From Scalesia atractyloides (taxonomy: Eukaryota; Streptophyta; Magnoliopsida; Asterales; Asteraceae), in NCBI GenBank assembly GCA_947069175.1, contig CAMTDV010000017.1, positions 46,323,137 through 46,387,136 of the forward strand: DNA of 64,000 nt, read 5' to 3'. Shown here in pieces: positions 23,219 to 32,707 of this stretch. The notes beneath the pieces are model-generated. The model worked only from the letters and a program-made list of their open reading frames with translations, did not search any database and had not been told where the DNA came from. How positions within the stretch are numbered: position 1 is the first letter of the stretch; every line of letters starts with the position of its first letter. Made by a program: the position numbers and the translations under genes.

Positions 23219-23246
23219 AACGGCTAGTAAGTCAAAAGTAGCCGTT
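23219..23246. promoter_or_regulatory. Inverted pair of MSA-type (AACGG) mitotic elements
   Basis: AACGGCTA occurs on the plus strand at 23219-23226 and again on the minus strand at 23246-23239, separated by 12 bp and lying 55-80 bp upstream of the TATA box. MSA elements (core AACGG, consensus YCYAACGGYYA) bind MYB3R factors and drive G2/M expression. The minus-strand copy, TACAACGGCTA, matches 10 of 11 consensus positions. CDC20 is a known G2/M-expressed gene class, so location and motif agree. Confidence 0.65.
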
Positions 23247-24136
23247 GTAAACTTGTTTCGGGCTTGTGGCAAAGGAAAGAACGAACCGGGCACAGATAGA
23301 TTACACGCTTTAAATTCCCTGACCCGCCCTTGTTGCAACTCGACCTACGCCTAACCCAAAACTTGAAACCAGACCTAAGCCTAAACCGAAAACTCATAAA
23401 AATGTGCACCGGCCCTAGGTTTCAGTCTTTTTTATTTTTCCTTTTTTTAATATTAAATTTAGATTACTGACAAACCACTAGAGTATTATTATGCAACTAA
23501 TGAAACCACCTGATCATATTTATCTCCACTAGACAATAATGCTTATACATAAATTCAGGTGAAACCCAATAAATCTGGGAACCCCCCCCCCACACACACA
23601 CACACACTTGGTTATCGAACCCAAGACCTAATGATCCACAAGCCTTATCTCACCCCCAAATGCCACTAAACTATAACGCCATAGGCTTAGTTGTGTTAGT
23701 CTTGGGGGTGAGAGTGTTGGCCGTGTACCTAGATCGGTTTTAGGGTCAAACCGAAACAAAACCAAGGTATTTCTGTTTTACATGTTGGTTTGTTCTACGT
23801 TCGGTGTTACATGTAGGCTTGCAATGTTTGTGCTAAAATAGGTGGTCTGAAATAGGCCAAAGTCCACAACGGTACACTTCAAGACAACCGGGTTATGGTC
23901 CGAAATAGGCCAAAGACACACACGTCCATTTGGAGGCGAAATCAACACACACAAAAATACAGTCCAATTTACTCGCAATCACAATTTTATCCCATAATTA
24001 CTGCCTCAAGTTTTTATTCCTTGGACCAAACCTTCATGATATTAATTCTATCCCCTCCCAAAACTGGAACCCATGAGGCCACAATGAAGAATTGGTCTTC
24101 TATGATAGAATCTAGGTTGAACACATTTGTATCCTA
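23247..24136. other. CDC20 distal flank and anonymous DNA
   Basis: Contains a poly-C plus (CA)n microsatellite (23582-23608) and a short direct repeat, GGCCAAAG preceded by AATA (near 23855 and 23908). No ORF has credible coding features. Confidence 0.4.
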
Positions 24137-24364
24137 TCAAGACACCAAGCCCCCTGACCTACCCCTTTGGTCAACAATAACAGACCTGCATCCAGACCTT
24201 CCCCAAAATTGATACACGAATAATTCGGACATACTAGACATTTGTGTTTCTTGAAGCGCCATAAAGGAGATCTTGTGTTCGTTTTTCAACCTTCTCACCC
24301 AAATCGATTTGCCCAGGATGCTATCTGATATCAGGCATACAAGGTCTATGATGTTGCCAAGCAA
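24137..24364 (-). pseudogene. LINE (L1-type) endonuclease fragment
   Basis: The 75-codon minus-strand ORF contains VRRLKNEHKISFMALQETQM and, 20-30 residues on, FWGRSGC and GRSGGLVS. These match the start of the apurinic-type endonuclease domain of plant LINEs (family pattern: the LQETK/Q motif, then W-G...GRSGG). Only the beginning of the domain is present and no reverse transcriptase is seen nearby, so this is a small dead fragment. Confidence 0.65.
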
Positions 24365-24919
24365 ACCATTGTTGACAGATCTACGATGGAATATGAGTTT
24401 ATCTGCATGGACAAATCTAAAGAAGAAAGGAAGTGGCTACCCCAATTATCTGAAGATGGGCAAAGCCAATTGCAATTATTTGTGTACATTTTTATCAATA
24501 ATAACTAATAGTCAAGAACAAAATGTCTACTAGAGTTTTAAGTAATAATATATTTTTGTAAGAAAGGTTCAACATTCAACCTTAATATTGCGTTTTAACA
24601 TTTGTATATGGCTTGATCTCTATTCATACAGAGGATTTTAGAAAAATAGTAAAATAATGTTTCATTCTTGATGGCGCTCAACAGTAGGAACAACTTGCTA
24701 ATGCAATCAGCGTTGATGGGTTAGGTTGCTACTAATACTACCAACGACTCAATTCGATTGTTGTTGACGGAGTTCCTACTGATGGCCAATAATATTTACT
24801 GTTAAGGACAGTTAGGGACAAAGGCACATTTTCTACTTCAGCTCCTCAGGATTATAGTTAGTGAAGGCAACTAAGTTGCTCGGTTATTCCTCATGGTTAG
24901 CGCTTTTAAAAGCTCTTAA

Positions 24920-25254
24920 GACCATGTGTAGTGATAATTCCCCTCCCTTGGGCGTTTTGCGCCATGTGGCAGCCCAGTCAGCAATGGGGCATCATGGGGC
25001 GTTTTCTAAAATAGGTGTAGTGAGGATGTGAGCATTGTGGTGTAATAGAATTGAATAAAAAAAACCATAAAAAAATGTTATTAGACAAATGGAGCATGGA
25101 AACAGCTGATTGGCCAAAACAACCCCCCCAAAGCGTGATTTAAACAACGCCAAAACAAATTTTGCAACCAAACACGCCCATGGGGTGGATCCCTGGCGTG
25201 TTTGGGCGTTTTCCGGCGCAAAAAACGCCCCTTTGGGCATGACTACGGGTGATC
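24920..25254. mobile_element. Harbinger-type MITE, 335 bp, TAA target duplication
   Basis: TAA at 24917-24919 and 25255-25257 flanks inverted ends: GACCATGTGTAGTGATAA at left and GATCACCCGTAGTCATGC at right on the opposite strand. Both are followed by a GGGCGTTTTGCGCC-like block, so the inverted similarity extends about 40 bp. Non-coding. Confidence 0.75.
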
Positions 25255-25269
25255 TAATATGTTTTGGGT

Positions 25270-25495
25270 ACAATAGAAAATCTTTTAAAAGAATCTACTA
25301 AATTAAATACAAGACATCTCATAGAATCTAACTCTTGTGTTTAATATAATTGAATGATCAGTTTAGTTTCTCTTATTAATTATTTAGTATGAAACTGAGG
25401 TGCTATATTGTAAATAAGAATAAGTGTAGTTTGTCTATTTTATGATCAAATCTGGAAAACACATACAATAAATGAACCACTTATGCAGTTCACTT
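25270..25495. other. AT-rich spacer
   Basis: No ORF, repeat or signal identified between the MITE and the 3' side of the small broken gene. Confidence 0.35.
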
Positions 25496-26061
25496 TTACC
25501 TACATGTATAAAACAACAAAAATCCATAAGCAAAATTGTTTAAAAATAATAATCCATAAGTAAAATTGTTTAAAAATAATAATAATAATACATGTAATAA
25601 TGCATACATGTAAAAAAAATTTAAACAATTTCCAATAAACACATGTAAATAATCTTTTATCACCTCATTAATATAACAATACCTAGATATAAAAGAAAAT
25701 AAGAAACCATAACAATTCAGATGGTCAAAAACTCTAGCCTCCGGGATGCTCTCAAGGGCAGGCCTCCAATATCTCCGGCAATCTCTCTTCATTTTGCTTC
25801 TTAGAATCCGTGATCTCTTCATGTCCTTCAACCGATGTTCGAGCGACTTTGATGTTGGTTGTTTAGTAGACATCAGTGGAGATTAACATGATTCTGTTTG
25901 TTCTCATCGATTTTGTTCTTAACTTGTTCAAGAACTTGCTGCAGCTCTTCCCTCTTCACTAAGATCTTCATTCTCACCGCTCCGTTCTCCACCACTGAGT
26001 GTGTAACGAGTCCTCTTTGAACCACGATCTTGTTAAACACTTCGATATTTTTCGTAGCCAT
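25496..26061 (-). pseudogene. Small plant gene split into two overlapping frames
   Basis: The first frame starts at an ATG at 26061 and gives 62 residues with the clear block KIVVQRGLVTHSVVENGAVR, then a lysine/glutamate-rich helix, ending in TGA at 25875-25873. The second frame starts on the same A (TGATG overlap) and reads SLEHRLKDMKRSR, then a basic stretch, then RRYWRPALESIPE, before low-complexity sequence. A tail of the form W-R-P-x-L-x-S-I-P-E is a pattern I associate with small uncharacterised plant proteins, so the two halves probably came from one protein separated by a frameshift. A TATA-like box at 26364-26371 upstream supports a former or present gene. I assign no function. Translation of the second half would need reinitiation or frameshifting. 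Confidence 0.55.
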
Positions 26062-26078
26062 ATGGGATAAGCACCTTA

Positions 26079-26265
26079 ACCACGGGGTGTCAGCCCAGTG
26101 GCCAGCCTCACCCATTCCAAACGGGAGGACGCGGGTTCGAGTCCAGCTCGGCCCGAATAATCCTGCTGGGTAGTAACCGCCAGGCAGCTATGGGGCTAAG
26201 CTAGCTTAGGGAGGGAGAACCCTCCCGTGGTCAGGGGTACCGTGCATTTACCTTTTTTTTTTTTT
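26079..26265 (+). mobile_element. tRNA-derived SINE with a perfect 15-bp target duplication
   Basis: Flanked by identical 15-mers GGGATAAGCACCTTA at 26064-26078 and 26266-26280. The body has an A-box-like CAGCCCAGTGG (about 26091) and a strong B box GGTTCGAGTCC (26134-26144), the internal RNA polymerase III promoter of tRNA-derived SINEs. It ends in a T-rich tail (13 T at 26253-26265). It sits in the 5' leader of the small gene on the opposite strand, three bases from its start codon. The perfect duplication means a young insertion. Confidence 0.9.
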
Positions 26266-26363
26266 GGGATAAGCACCTTAGGATATGAGATTGAAATATT
26301 GATTTGGTTTCTTCAGAATTTGGAGAACACTAAAATATGAGTATATGCTAATGAGTTGCATGG

Positions 26364-26371
26364 TTTATATA
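26364..26371 (-). promoter_or_regulatory. TATA box of the small broken gene
   Basis: Minus strand TATATAAA. Without the 202 bp of SINE plus duplication it would lie about 100 bp before the ATG at 26061, a normal plant distance. Confidence 0.45.
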
Positions 26372-26399
26372 GGTGTGGGATGTATCTAACATAGATTAT

Positions 26400-26890
26400 T
26401 ATAGTTTCAAAATGAATATACAATTAAAAGACAGCACATACGAAGTGTTTGATCAACTGAGAAGAAGAATGTCAAACACATTAACTGTCCACTATTAAAA
26501 AGAATAAGAAAAGCATTATTAAACTGTTTGTGATTTGGCAATAATGTCGTATAGTATGGAAGTTTTTTTATTTTAGGTTTAGAAGTAAGCGTAGAAAAGA
26601 TATAAAATTATAACAATGAAAGTAATCATCGTACGAATCATTTTTGTCATATTGTGCTGTACAAATAATTGTGGAAATGACATTTTAATATAAAAAAATT
26701 GCAAGTTAGCCTTATTTTTTAAAGAGATCGCATCTTTAATTCTTAAACAGACGGGTCACGGGCGTTTGTTTAAGAAAACTTATGCAACATGTATTTACTA
26801 GAAAACAGAAAAACATTGTCTAGACATAGAACTGAAATAAGTTGAAAGTGTGAGGGTAGTAAGCTTTAAATTCAATACTAGACTCCATTA
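26400..26890. other. AT-rich spacer
   Basis: Upstream of the small gene; no ORF or recognisable repeat. Confidence 0.35.
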
Positions 26891-26891
26891 G

Positions 26892-27179
26892 GGAAGAGGG
26901 GACGAAGCGTTGTGGCAGCGTGGTAGCCGGTGACCACGCTTGGAGCACCGCCGCAACCCAAGGTGACCACGTGTGGTGGCTAAAACACGTGCTTGTCATC
27001 ACGCTTGAAGAAGAAGAGGTGAACGGTGGTGATTGGTTTGATGTTTGGTTGTGATGAGTGATGGAAAGTGGTGGGCACCCCCACTAAAATCCATCATTAG
27101 TGATGGAACCAAGATCAATGACGTGGCGTTTGATGATTGGTGTGTGTGATTGATGAAAAGTGGAGCACCCCCACCCCCC
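26892..27179. mobile_element. Harbinger-type MITE, 288 bp, relative of 13572-13865
   Basis: The right end CACCCCCACCCCCC is followed by TAA (27180-27182). The left end GGAAGAGGGGACG is preceded by TAG (889-891 within 26.9 kb), a mutated TAA. It shares with the 13.6-kb MITE the palindrome-like ATCATTAGTGATGGAA and the ATCAATGACGTGGCG block, so both belong to one family. Confidence 0.65.
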
Positions 27180-27314
27180 TAAAGTGTGATGTTACCCGAT
27201 ACTCTATACAATCGGAAATTATAAACTTTTAAAAAATATTACGCACCGTACTTTAGAGTAATAGAACTTGTTACTTCATGTTATTAACTATTTAATACAC
27301 CAGTTGCATCATAA

Positions 27315-27643
27315 CACTATGGGTTGTTGAGGGGCATGGTTGGGGGCATTGCTCGATACGTGGTGAGGGTGGGATCCACAAGCTAATACTCAAAAATTAG
27401 AGGAGTGGTGGAGCGTCGCTTAATTGGGCGTGGCCAGCCATGTGGGTTCTACAAGCTAATACTCAATCCCAACGGCTACTTTGAACCAGCCAACCACAGC
27501 CCCCCCACGTCACCCGGCCCCCGCCCCACGCCAGGCAAAATATCCATGCTAAGCAGGCAACGCTAAGCCCAATCGAGCCGGGATGGTGTAACTGGCTGTA
27601 AACCTCCTTCAACGCCAAAAGACACGCCCCATACCGACCAGTC
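27315..27643. mobile_element. Harbinger-type MITE, 329 bp, TAA target duplication
   Basis: TAA at 27312-27314 and 27644-27646. Ends are weakly inverted: CACTATGGGTTGTTGAGGGG versus GACTGGTCGGTATGGGGC read from the right. GC-rich core, non-coding. Confidence 0.6.
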
Positions 27644-27915
27644 TAAGACCACCCAATAATTGGTTGTCTTATTGTTCAAAGTAGGCTCCACCTCTTAATG
27701 TACTTTTTTTCCGTTGAAAGGCGACACTGACAAACCCGAGATTATTTTTAATGGGGAACATAACCAAAATCTTAAGAGAAATGGTTGTCATTGGGGAGGG
27801 GCAATCGGGATTTGTTCTTAAAACATACTCGTTTTTTGTTTAGGGGCGACGATTCCCACTGTCCCCACCCTCTATTCATAACCTCCGTCCATCCCTGCCT
27901 CTTCCTCTTCTTCAG

Positions 27916-28002
27916 GGTCATTACAATGTTTTTGGAGATCCTACACGAAGTACGAACTACGAGTGGAGACCCTTTTCTAAAGATTTTAGTAACTTGAAAT
28001 AA
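27916..28002 (+). other. Orphan terminal-exon-like segment
   Basis: A pyrimidine-rich tract ending CCTCTTCCTCTTCTTCAG (27898-27915) looks like a splice acceptor. It is followed by 28 open codons (GHYNVFGDPTRSTNYEWRPF and eight more) to a TAA at 28000-28002. The peptide has protein-like composition, unlike its surroundings, but I do not recognise it. No upstream exon is evident, so it may be a captured or relict gene fragment. Confidence 0.3.
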
Positions 28003-28407
28003 GCAAATACGCCCTAAACAACAACTTGAAATCTGCAAATAAACTCTATACAACAAGTATGAGGATATTTAACCCGAGTTCCAAGCCAACGATTAAGCAA
28101 ATAAGCAAAAACAACTACATTCAAAGTTCCAAGCCAGCGATTCAACAAATATTCAATACCAAATTACCAATCATCTATTCGTCTGGCGAATCAACATTTT
28201 TAATCCACGAATCAACCAATAACCAGTCGAAATACTAACGATTCAAATTATCAAATCACAAAACTAAATTTATTTTAAGTTTGAGAAATATATATACTAA
28301 TATACACAAGATTGGTATGTAAAAGTAGCCGTTATTACTAGTAATCTTCAATTGAGATTGCAAATTTGCGATGATTACCCCAAAAATCCCTAATGTCCGC
28401 GTAATAG

Positions 28408-28408
<1 letters not shown>
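28003..28408. other. AT-rich spacer with small direct repeats
   Basis: Contains repeats of AGTTCCAAGCCA (near 28078 and 28124). No gene seen. Confidence 0.35.
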
Positions 28409-28445
<37 letters not shown>

Positions 28446-29076
28446 GATGGATCATGAGAATACCAAAAAATAACTAAAAAAGCCAAAAAAAATATCAATT
28501 TTTTTTAATTTTTTTATTACAAATCGCCAATATTAATATATAAAAAAAGTTTTTTTTTCAAAAAAAAAGTTGTACTACACATGTGCACTAATACGGAAAA
28601 ACCTAAACCACCTAACCTACCCCCACCGACACCCCCCCAAAAACCTAAACCCCCCACCCCCACCCCCCAAAAACCTAAACCCCCCATCCCCACTCCCCCG
28701 CAAAAAAAGTAAACTAACCTCAAAACCCAAAAAAACTAAAACTACAACCCGCAAAAAAAACCCAAAAAACCTAAACCCCCCCAAACCTACCCCCCCCCCC
28801 CCCCCCCCCCCCAACACACCCAAAAACCTAATATTAATCCCAAATCTCCAAAAAAACCTAACCCTAAAAGCTAAATTAAACTCAAAAACTAACTTTAAGC
28901 ATATAATGCACATGTGCAGTACAAATTTTTTTTTTTTGGAAAAAAAGTTTTTTTTAATAAAAAGTAGCGATTTTTAATTAAAAAAAATAAAAAATTTTGA
29001 TATGTTTTTTAGTCTTTTTTGGTTAGTTTTCTATTTTCTCATTTATATCTAGTTTTCTCATGATCCTCTCCCTATA

Positions 29077-29142
<66 letters not shown>
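28409..29142. mobile_element. Foldback element in a (TA)n tract, family 1, copy 1
   Basis: An element of about 630 bp (28443-29073) bounded by (TA)n on both sides (28409-28442 and 29079-29142). The ends are inverted: TAGGGGATGGATCATGAGAA at left against GGGAGAGGATCATGAGAAAA read from the right. Each is followed by AACTAAAAAAG or TAACCAAAAAAG-type sequence. The middle is poly-C and CCTAAACC-rich (28620-28830). TGCACATGTGC palindromes lie near 28579 and 28905 at mirror positions. No coding sequence. Confidence 0.65.
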
Positions 29143-29143
<1 letters not shown>

Positions 29144-29520
29144 CCCCTCTAAGTGAGAAAACCAAGGAAATCAAAGCTCCCGGCATTTGTTTTTGAAAAA
29201 ATGACACATGTAATATACATGTTTTTAAGGGTTTTGAGAAAAAAAAATCAAAAAAACGCCGAGTGTATTTTTTTTTTTTTTTTAAAAAAAACAAGTTTTC
29301 AGCAACACGATGTAACATATGTTACACAAAAACTTGTTTTAAAAAAAATTCTGGTTGGCGCTTTTTTATTTTTTTAACTCAAAACCCTTAAAAACATGTA
29401 TATTACATGTGTAATTTTTTTCAAAAAAAATGTCAAAAGCTTGGAGTTTCCTAAGTTTTTTCACCACAAGTGGGTTTTCTATATATCATGTCCCTATATA
29501 TATATATATATATATATATA
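29143..29520. mobile_element. Foldback element in a (TA)n tract, family 2
   Basis: A palindromic unit of about 350 bp (29143-29494) between (TA)n tracts. The arms share ACACATGTAATATACATGTT and TTTTAAGGGTTTTGAG in inverted order (29204-29241 and 29379-29416). The centre is the perfect 16-bp palindrome TGTAACATATGTTACA (about 29309). No coding sequence. Confidence 0.65.
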
Positions 29521-32184
29521 TCATGCGAGAACCACTCTAATTGCGAGAACCACGAGAAACAATGTGAACATGGAGCATTAGTGTAAATACACAACTTATA
29601 AATTAACCATCTCCTACTGGCTGCCTCCTCCAACTATTGGATTTTAAACAACAATCAAATCATATTTGTATACAAAAATCACGTCCGACGCTCGAATTGT
29701 ATCAGCAGTTCTCATGCGTCAAGAATACTCATCGAATTGTACCAGCAGTTCTTAGGCATCAGTAGTTCGTCTTCGTCTCATTTAGATCAGCAGTTCGTCT
29801 TCGTCATAGCGATACACCATAAATCGTTCTTCATATTGATTTTACCCTCAGACATTTAAAAAATTGGTCGTATATTGAGGTTAGTGCTCTAAAATTGGTA
29901 TTATAATCGATATTATTGCAGTAAGAGCATAATCATAGATCATATATTCTTCATCTATTCGTAGTTGAGGATTCTATTTGTAATTAGGGCAACACGATCA
30001 AAATCATCAAGGAGTGTGGCACGATGAGGGAGAGTCTGAAGCACAAACATGCACGATTAAGGGGAGTCTGAAGCATAAACGTAAGACGGAATCGCCGATG
30101 GACTCGCCGTAACATAGATAATGTCAGAATATTTAGTGTCGCAACACCGTTTGTAAGTTTATACACTTCTTATACACTTCGTTTGTAAGTTTATTCAATT
30201 CGTTTGTACTTTTATATGATAATATGACCACTAAATCGTCGACTCAAACTTCGTTTTGTACCTTTATATGATAACATGACGTTTAATAGGCGTTTCACCT
30301 CAGAATTAACGTTTAATAGGCGTTTCACCTCAGAATTAACAGAATTAACGATTTACAATGCGATATTTAGTTTTATTTTGTGTGATATATAGTTATTCAC
30401 ATGTCGCGACACCGTTTGTAAGTTTGTACACTTCGTTTGTACTTTTATATGATAATATGACCACTAAATCGTCAATTTAAACTTCGTTTTGTACCTTTAT
30501 ATGATTATATGACGTTTAATAGGCGTTTCACCTCATAATTAACGATTTATAATGTCGTATTTAGTTTTATTTTGGGCGATATATAGTTATGCACATGTGC
30601 ATATTTTGCTAGAATAGGTTAAGGTAGTTTTGTGTGAAATATAGTTAAAATAGGTTAATAAGGTTGTTTTGTGTGAAATATAGTTATGCACATGTGCATC
30701 ATCAGTTAAATCGCCGATTCAAATTTTGTTTTGTACCTTATATGATAATATGACATTTAGTAGGCATTTCACCTATGTATTAACTATCTATAATGCGACA
30801 TGTAGTGTTATTTTGTGTGATATATAGTTATGTACATGTACATATCTTGGCATAATAGGTTAATAAGGTAGTTTTGTGTGATATATAGTTATGTACATGT
30901 GCATAGCATGCCAGAATAGGTTAATATGCACATGTGCATAGATTGCCAAAAATAGGTTAATGGTAGTTAATGTTGATGCACATGTGCATACTTTATATGT
31001 TGATGAAAAAGTTAACGTTGACGCAGATGCTCATTGTAGACCATCAATGGAAAGAAAACAGAATAGAGTAACATTTGTTTAAAGTCAAGGGATGAAGGGT
31101 CGAAAAGAATGCAAAATGCATCGAAAAGAATGCTAGATGCAACGGAAAATGATTACGTGTCGGTTAAGCAAAAAGGTTAAAAAATGTTGATTAATTTTCT
31201 TTTATCATGAAATTTGAGTTTATGCACATGTGCATCCTTGTATTACTTTCATTTCGAAAATATAAAATATGTAAAAACATTAGATACATAAATGTATGCG
31301 TGCAAAATGATAAAATCATAAAGAGGAGGACGAGTAAACGGAAACATGAGACGAAACACTAAATAAAGGTCCAATGGAGTGCGCATGATAAAGAATAAGA
31401 GGTTGGAAAAGTCAAAAGTCATAACGACTGTTGACAATGATGACAATGAGGTGGACAACAACAATGTTGGTATGTACATGTGCATTAGTATGTATAACAT
31501 TTTATAACATGTTTTCTTTTGTTTGCACAGGTGCATCATCGTGTGTGAATAAACAGATTCGAAGAAGGGAATCAGATCATCAAAAGTTAAAACATTGCCA
31601 AACAATTAAAAAGGCAAAAAAGCTGTTAAAGAGGTCATATGGAGCTTAATATGAACATGTTTGTCACCACATCAACTTTTGATGGGGATAAACAAATTGT
31701 CTAAGAGACAGAAGGAGACAGTTAAAAGTATGGGTATATTTCGTGACGATAATAATTAATAGCTTCTGTGAAAGTGGGTAACTTTTGTGACGATAACGGT
31801 TGATAAGTGGAGTTTAAATTGACTTATGTTTCATGCATATGTGTATGGTTATGGTTAACTTTACATGGTGGTTGTTGGGTTTAAATATACATTTTAATTG
31901 TTCAGGTAGGTATGTTAGTAATATATATAATGTGTTATATATGGTTATGTTTGTTAATATATGCACATGCGTATACGTATGCACATGCGTATACGTATGC
32001 ACATGTGCAACAGCTAATATAATGTGTTACATATAGTTATGTTTGTTAATATATGCACACATGTATGCGTATGGACATGTGCAACAACACTATTGTTCGA
32101 TTTTATTTTAAATTTAGCGATTTTGAATAAAAAAAAAAAATATTTTTTTATGTTTTTAATTTTTTTAAGTATTTTTGGTTGTCT
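29521..32184. repeat. AT-rich region rich in the palindrome TGCACATGTGCA
   Basis: Starts ATGCGAGAACCACTCT, similar to the end of the large inverted repeat at 32.7 kb, so it may be the left end of a related element. It has about a dozen copies or near-copies of ATGCACATGTGCAT (30589, 30691, 30830, 30890, 30930, 30982, 31214, 31471, 31960-32010, 32054). Tandem repeats lie at 30138-30850. No credible ORF; no transposase domain found. Confidence 0.55.
30138..30850. repeat. Tandem repeat, about 260-bp unit, 2.5-3 copies
   Basis: The order CACCGTTTGTAAGTTT, CACTTCGTTTGT, TTTTATATGATAATATGACC, GACGTTTAATAGGCGTTTCA, then GATATATAGTTATGCACATG recurs starting near 30138 and 30405, with a partial third copy from about 30715. 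Two short units also duplicate inside the first copy (30282-30340). Confidence 0.65.
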
Positions 32185-32671
32185 CCTCATCCATCACTTG
32201 AAAGAGAACCACTTTACTTGTTCTAGTTATTAATTATATGTAAAATTGGTCTAACAGAGTATCAGGAAAAATCTCAATTCTAACACTTTTTTTTAGTGAA
32301 TTCTAATATATATATATATATATAGGGAGAGGATCATGAGAAAACTAGAAAACTAACTAAAAAAGCCAAAAAAAACATAAAAACATACAATTTTTTTATA
32401 GAAAATAGTTGCATTTTATGTATAAAAAAAACTTTTTTTTCAAAAAAAAACTTGTACTGCACATGTGCACTATATATGTACTACACATGCGCATTATATG
32501 TTTATGTTGCACACGTGCATTATATGCTTTTTTTATTTTTTTTTTAAGTTTTTTTATATAATATATATAGAGAATTTTAATAAAAAAATCAAAAAAAATT
32601 GATATGTTTTTTTTTACTTTTTTAGTTAGTTTTTTGGTTTTTTCATTTAAACTAGTTTTCTCATGATCCAT

Positions 32672-32707
<36 letters not shown>

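Noticed and set aside
26134..26144. tRNA gene
   Set aside because: The B box is good, but no acceptor stem or anticodon arm folds. The T-rich tail and 15-bp target duplication show a SINE.
28620..28860. Interstitial telomere repeat (CCCTAAA-like units)
   Set aside because: Units are irregular (CCTAAACCCCC, AAAACCTAAACC) and do not form the 7-bp plant telomere array.
28570..28977. Proline/lysine-rich ORF and glycine-rich antisense ORF
   Set aside because: Produced by poly-C and CCTAAACC-rich low-complexity DNA in a foldback element.
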